Source: TMP-24 sp964600685 | GTDB lineage: Bacteria; Pseudomonadota; Alphaproteobacteria; Rhodobacterales; Rhodobacteraceae | Direction of reading: 5' to 3' | NCBI GenBank assembly: GCA_964600685.1 | Contig: CAZRKU010000002.1 | Location: 21,604-85,603, forward strand | DNA: 64,000 bases | Part shown: positions 60,990 through 64,000 of the stretch, piece by piece | How positions within the stretch are numbered: the stretch's first letter is position 1 | Layout of the letters: the number at the start of each line of letters is the position of its first letter | Translations under genes and position numbers: made by a program | Notes under the pieces: generated by a model | Database searches by the model: none | Told to the model about the DNA's origin: nothing | The model's input: only the letters and a program-made list of their open reading frames with translations

Positions 60990-62291
60990 TCAGACAAAGC
61001 GGTTCCACAAATTCTCCAGACGCTCCTGTCGGCCGGATCTCGGCTGCGGATCGAGGCCTTCGCGCAGGACGCGGGCCGCCACTTCTTCCAACGACGAAGA
61101 CAGGAGCGATTGGTTCTCCGGTGCGTTCCAGCCGCCGTAGCGTTCCGATCTTGCGCGTTCGAGTGCCCCGTCCTGCAGCAGCGCCGCCGCAGCTTTCAGG
61201 GCGCGGGCACAGACATCCATGGCACCGACATGTGACAGGATCAGGTCTTCGGGATCGAGGGACTGGCGGCGGATCTTTGCATCGAAGTTTGTCCCGCCAG
61301 TGGTAAAGCCGCCCGCGCGCAGAACCTCATAATAGGCCCGCGCCATTTCAGGCACATTGTCGGGGAACTGATCCGTATCCCAGCCGGACTGATAGTCGTT
61401 CCGGTTCATGTCGATGGACCCGAAGAGACCAAGCGAAGTGGCCAGGGCCAGTTCATGTTCGAACGAATGTCCCGCAAGGATGGCGTGGCCCTGCTCGATG
61501 TTCACCTTCACTTCATTCTCAAGACCGAAGCGCTTCAGGAAACCGTAGACCGTAGCCACATCATAATCATACTGATGTTTCGACGGCTCCTGCGGCTTGG
61601 GCTCGATCAGGATCGCACCCTTGAAACCGATCTTGTATTTGTAGTCGACCACCATCTGCAGGAAACGGCCTGCCTGTTCCGCCTCGCGCGTCAGATCGGT
61701 GTTCAGCAGCGTTTCATATCCTTCGCGCCCGCCCCACAGGACATAATTCTGCCCGCCCAGCCGGTGGGTCGCATCCATGCAGCTTTTGACGGTCGCCGCC
61801 GCATAGGCGAAGACCTCCGGGTCGGGGTTCGTGGCCGCGCCCGCCATGAAGCGGTGGTGCGAAAAGAGATTCGCCGTGCCCCAGAGAAGCCGGGTCTTTG
61901 ATTGCTCCATCTTCTGCGCGAAATAGTCGATGATTTCCGCAAGATTGCGCAGGCTTTCGGCAAACGAGCTGCCTTCTGGGCGCGCGTCGGCGTCGTGGAA
62001 ACAGAAATAGGGTGCGTCCAGAATGTCGAACATCTCGAAAGCCACATCTGCCTTCAGGCGCGCGTGACCCATCGTCCCGCCGAACCAGGGCCGGTCGAAC
62101 GTCTGGCCGCCGAACGGGTCGCCGCCGGGCCAGGCAAAGCTGTGCCAGTAGGCGACCGCAAACCGCAGATGATCTTCCAGCCGCTTGCCCAGAACGATCT
62201 CGTCGGGGTTGTAGTGCCGGAAGGCAAATTCATTGGTCGAGGACGGCCCCTCGTAGCGAATCTTCGGAATGCCTTTGAAAAAGTCGGTCAT
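60990..62291 (-). CDS. xylA: Xylose isomerase XylA
   Basis: Interconverts D-xylose and D-xylulose, 433 residues. Family stretches include YWHSFAWPGGDPFGGQTFDR near residue 48, the catalytic His region FCFHDADARPEG near residue 97, LWGTANLFSHHRFMAGAATN near residue 135, LWGGREGYETLLNTD near residue 185 and IEPKPQEPSKHQYD near residue 232 (metal-binding Glu and the Lys). Its ATG overlaps the xylB stop. Confidence 0.96.
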   Translation of the reverse strand: MTDFFKGIPKIRYEGPSSTNEFAFRHYNPDEIVLGKRLEDHLRFAVAYWHSFAWPGGDPFGGQTFDRPWFGGTMGHARLKADVAFEMFDILDAPYFCFHDADARPEGSSFAESLRNLAEIIDYFAQKMEQSKTRLLWGTANLFSHHRFMAGAATNPDPEVFAYAAATVKSCMDATHRLGGQNYVLWGGREGYETLLNTDLTREAEQAGRFLQMVVDYKYKIGFKGAILIEPKPQEPSKHQYDYDVATVYGFLKRFGLENEVKVNIEQGHAILAGHSFEHELALATSLGLFGSIDMNRNDYQSGWDTDQFPDNVPEMARAYYEVLRAGGFTTGGTNFDAKIRRQSLDPEDLILSHVGAMDVCARALKAAAALLQDGALERARSERYGGWNAPENQSLLSSSLEEVAARVLREGLDPQPRSGRQERLENLWNRFV

Positions 62292-63724
62292 GTGAGTCCC
62301 CGGATGGCGGTTTGTGCGGCGCGGAAGCGGGCATACCCTTCGTCGAAGGCCCCGATCAGCCTCAGGTCTGGGTCGATGGTTCTGTCGATGCCGGGCTGGG
62401 TCGCGATCTCGGTTCCGGCGCCGGTCGCGGCCATTATCGCCAGGCGGGCCGCGCCGAAGGCGCCGCCGAAATCGCCGGCAACCGGCACGGCGACGGGCGT
62501 TCCAAGCGCCGTTGCAATCGCCGCCAGCCAGTAGTCCGACCGGGATCCGCCACCGACCGCCAGAAGCCGGCTGATCCTTGTTCCGGTCGCGGCCAGCGCA
62601 TCGCGGCAGTCGCGGATGGCGAACGCAACGCCTTCAAGCACGGCGCGGGTCGCGCCGGCGGGATCCGTCGCATGTTCAAGCCCGATGAATGCACCGCGAA
62701 CCGCCGCATCGTTCAGGGGTGTGCGTTCGCCACCCAGATAGGGCAGGAAGCACGTCTTTCCCGGCGCGCGCAGCGGGCCGAGGCCAGAGGTCAGCACCGC
62801 AGCATCCGCGCCCGCAATCCCGGCAAACCAGTTGAGCGCATCAGTCGCGGCCAGGATGACGCCCATCTGATGCCAGGCGCCGGGAAGGGCATGGCAGAAC
62901 GTATGAACGGCGGTGGCCGGATCGGGGCTGTAGCCGTCATTTGCGGCAAACAGCACGCCCGAGGTGCCGAGCGATACAAAGGCCTGCCCCGCCTTCACCA
63001 CGCCGACGCCGATACCCGACGCGGCATTGTCGCCGCCTCCGCCTGCCACGGCGATGCCGGCGGGCAAGCCGAAACGGGCCGCCAGGTCCGCGCGAAGATG
63101 GCCTGACACATCCGACCCCTCGACCAGTCGTGGCATGTGATCGCGCGCAAGGTCCGTCGCTGCCAGCAATTCGTCCGACCAATCGCGCCGCGCGCAATCA
63201 AGCCAGCTCGTTCCCGCAGCGTCCGACATTTCCGCGACATGCTCGCCGGTCAGCCACAGGCGGAGATAATCCTTGGGCAACAGGACCTTCTTCACCTTGC
63301 GGAATATTTCGGGTTCGTGCGCCTTCACCCACACCAGTTTCGGCGCGGTGAAGCCCGGAAAGACGATGTTGCCGGTCAGCGCGCGAAAGCGCGGATCGGC
63401 ATCCAGCCGGGCGGCTTCGGCGAACGCGCGCGTGTCGTTCCAAAGTATGCAGGGACGCAGCACATTGTCAGCCGCGTCCAGCAGTGTCGCGCCATGCATC
63501 TGGCCAGAGAGTCCGATCCCTTTCAGCGCCTTCAGAACATGGGCTGGCAGGGCGCGGAACACCGCTTCTGTAGCCGCGATCCAATCGGCGGGCGATTGCT
63601 CCGACCAGCCGTCATGCGGCCGCGCAACCGCAAGGGGCGCGGCGGCCTCGGCGACAATCGCCTGATCGTCGCCGATCACCACGCCTTTCAGGCCCGACGT
63701 GCCGAGATCGAGCCCGAGATACAT
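62288..63724 (-). CDS. xylB: Xylulokinase XylB
   Basis: Phosphorylates D-xylulose, 478 residues. FGGY-kinase motifs: LGLDLGTSGLKGVVI at the N-terminus, GLSGQMHGATLLD near residue 70 (catalytic region), GGGGDNAASGIGVGVV near residue 230 and AVGGGSRSDYW near residue 390. The start overlaps the stop of the ABC ATPase by one base (TGATG), so import and catabolism of xylose are co-expressed. Confidence 0.95.
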   Translation of the reverse strand: MYLGLDLGTSGLKGVVIGDDQAIVAEAAAPLAVARPHDGWSEQSPADWIAATEAVFRALPAHVLKALKGIGLSGQMHGATLLDAADNVLRPCILWNDTRAFAEAARLDADPRFRALTGNIVFPGFTAPKLVWVKAHEPEIFRKVKKVLLPKDYLRLWLTGEHVAEMSDAAGTSWLDCARRDWSDELLAATDLARDHMPRLVEGSDVSGHLRADLAARFGLPAGIAVAGGGGDNAASGIGVGVVKAGQAFVSLGTSGVLFAANDGYSPDPATAVHTFCHALPGAWHQMGVILAATDALNWFAGIAGADAAVLTSGLGPLRAPGKTCFLPYLGGERTPLNDAAVRGAFIGLEHATDPAGATRAVLEGVAFAIRDCRDALAATGTRISRLLAVGGGSRSDYWLAAIATALGTPVAVPVAGDFGGAFGAARLAIMAATGAGTEIATQPGIDRTIDPDLRLIGAFDEGYARFRAAQTAIRGLT

Positions 63725-64000
63725 CAGGCAGCCGTCGCCGGCTTCTTGCCCAGGATGATCATGCCCAGAATGTCCTCATCGGTGACGTCCTTGACATTCA
63801 CGGTGCCGACCAGCTGGCCGTTCTTCATCACACTTGCCCGGTCGCACAGCTTCATGACGTTGTGAATGTCATGCTCGATCAGGAAGATGCCCAAGCCCTG
63901 CGCCTTCAGTTCCTGGATCAGTTCGGCGACCATTTGGGTTTCGTGCGGGCCGAGCGCGGCGGTCGGTTCGTCCATGATCAGGATCTTGGCGTTGAAATAG
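63724..64000 (-). CDS. xylG: Sugar (probably xylose) ABC transporter ATP-binding protein, C-terminal part
   Basis: Ninety-two codons are visible. The gene continues beyond the right edge. Walker B reads ILIMDEPTAALG, followed by the switch His in FLIEHDIHNVMKLCDRASVM and the usual C-terminal region NGQLVGTVNVKDVT. It resembles the single-domain CUT2 ATPases. Direct coupling to xylB and xylA makes xylose the likely substrate. The P-loop and signature motif lie outside the window. Confidence 0.88.
   Translation of the reverse strand, partial: YFNAKILIMDEPTAALGPHETQMVAELIQELKAQGLGIFLIEHDIHNVMKLCDRASVMKNGQLVGTVNVKDVTDEDILGMIILGKKPATAA

Overview
The window is high-G+C DNA from an alphaproteobacterium, most likely a member of the Rhodobacterales/Rhodobacteraceae. 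The evidence is gene order and regulatory DNA: rph facing hrcA-grpE, the origin-side block hemJ-rho-mnmE-mnmG-rsmG-parA-parB facing maf-aroE-coaE-dnaQ, a bioR-bioBFDAZ cluster with a BioR box, and the frequent ATGA stop/start overlaps usual in this group. No rRNA, tRNA or CRISPR array was found.

Layout. 1-5.0 kb: partial rph, hrcA-grpE, and convergent mutS. 5.4-13.9 kb: a catabolic cluster resembling the rhizobial rhizopine (moc) genes. It holds a Gfo/Idh dehydrogenase, a PanB-like enzyme, a Rieske ferredoxin and a desaturase-type oxygenase on the minus strand. On the plus strand are a LacI regulator, a TIM-barrel isomerase and a CUT2-type sugar ABC importer. Palindromic TTCGTCA-N4-TGACGAA sites are candidate operators. 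13.9-19.8 kb: a GntR-controlled oxidation operon with a protein of unknown function (amino-acid-synthesis family), an alpha/beta hydrolase, a flavin reductase, a luciferase-like monooxygenase and an aldehyde dehydrogenase. 19.9-25.6 kb: bioR and bioBFDAZ. 25.7-29.2 kb: nadABC. 29.4-37.3 kb: an RpiR regulator divergent from a peptide ABC importer followed by a DmpA/P1 aminopeptidase and a nitrilase-family amidase.

37.4-49.6 kb is an accessory island bounded by IS debris. On the left are an IS110-family element with a frameshifted transposase and the 3' remnant of an IS5-family transposase. On the right is the 5' part of another IS5-family element that ends exactly at the parB stop codon. Between them, eight co-directional and mostly overlapping genes encode an SDR/epimerase, two proteins carrying a CPMHP/CPxCGM heavy-metal-binding domain (one fused to SPW and VKOR-like membrane domains), a membrane-anchored cytochrome c, an MFS exporter and a HlyD/RbbA-like/YhhJ-like ABC exporter. 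I do not recognise this combination as a described system. It is the best candidate here for something new.

49.6-60.0 kb is the chromosomal origin region. parB, parA, rsmG, mnmG, mnmE, rho and hemJ run away from a DnaA-box-containing, AT-rich gap at 56.9-57.3 kb that I call oriC. maf, aroE, coaE and dnaQ run the other way. Two perfect 16-bp parS sites lie inside rsmG and at the mnmG start codon. 60.0-64.0 kb: a polyprenyl-phosphate sugar transferase, then xylA and xylB and the 3' part of a sugar ABC ATPase that runs off the right edge.
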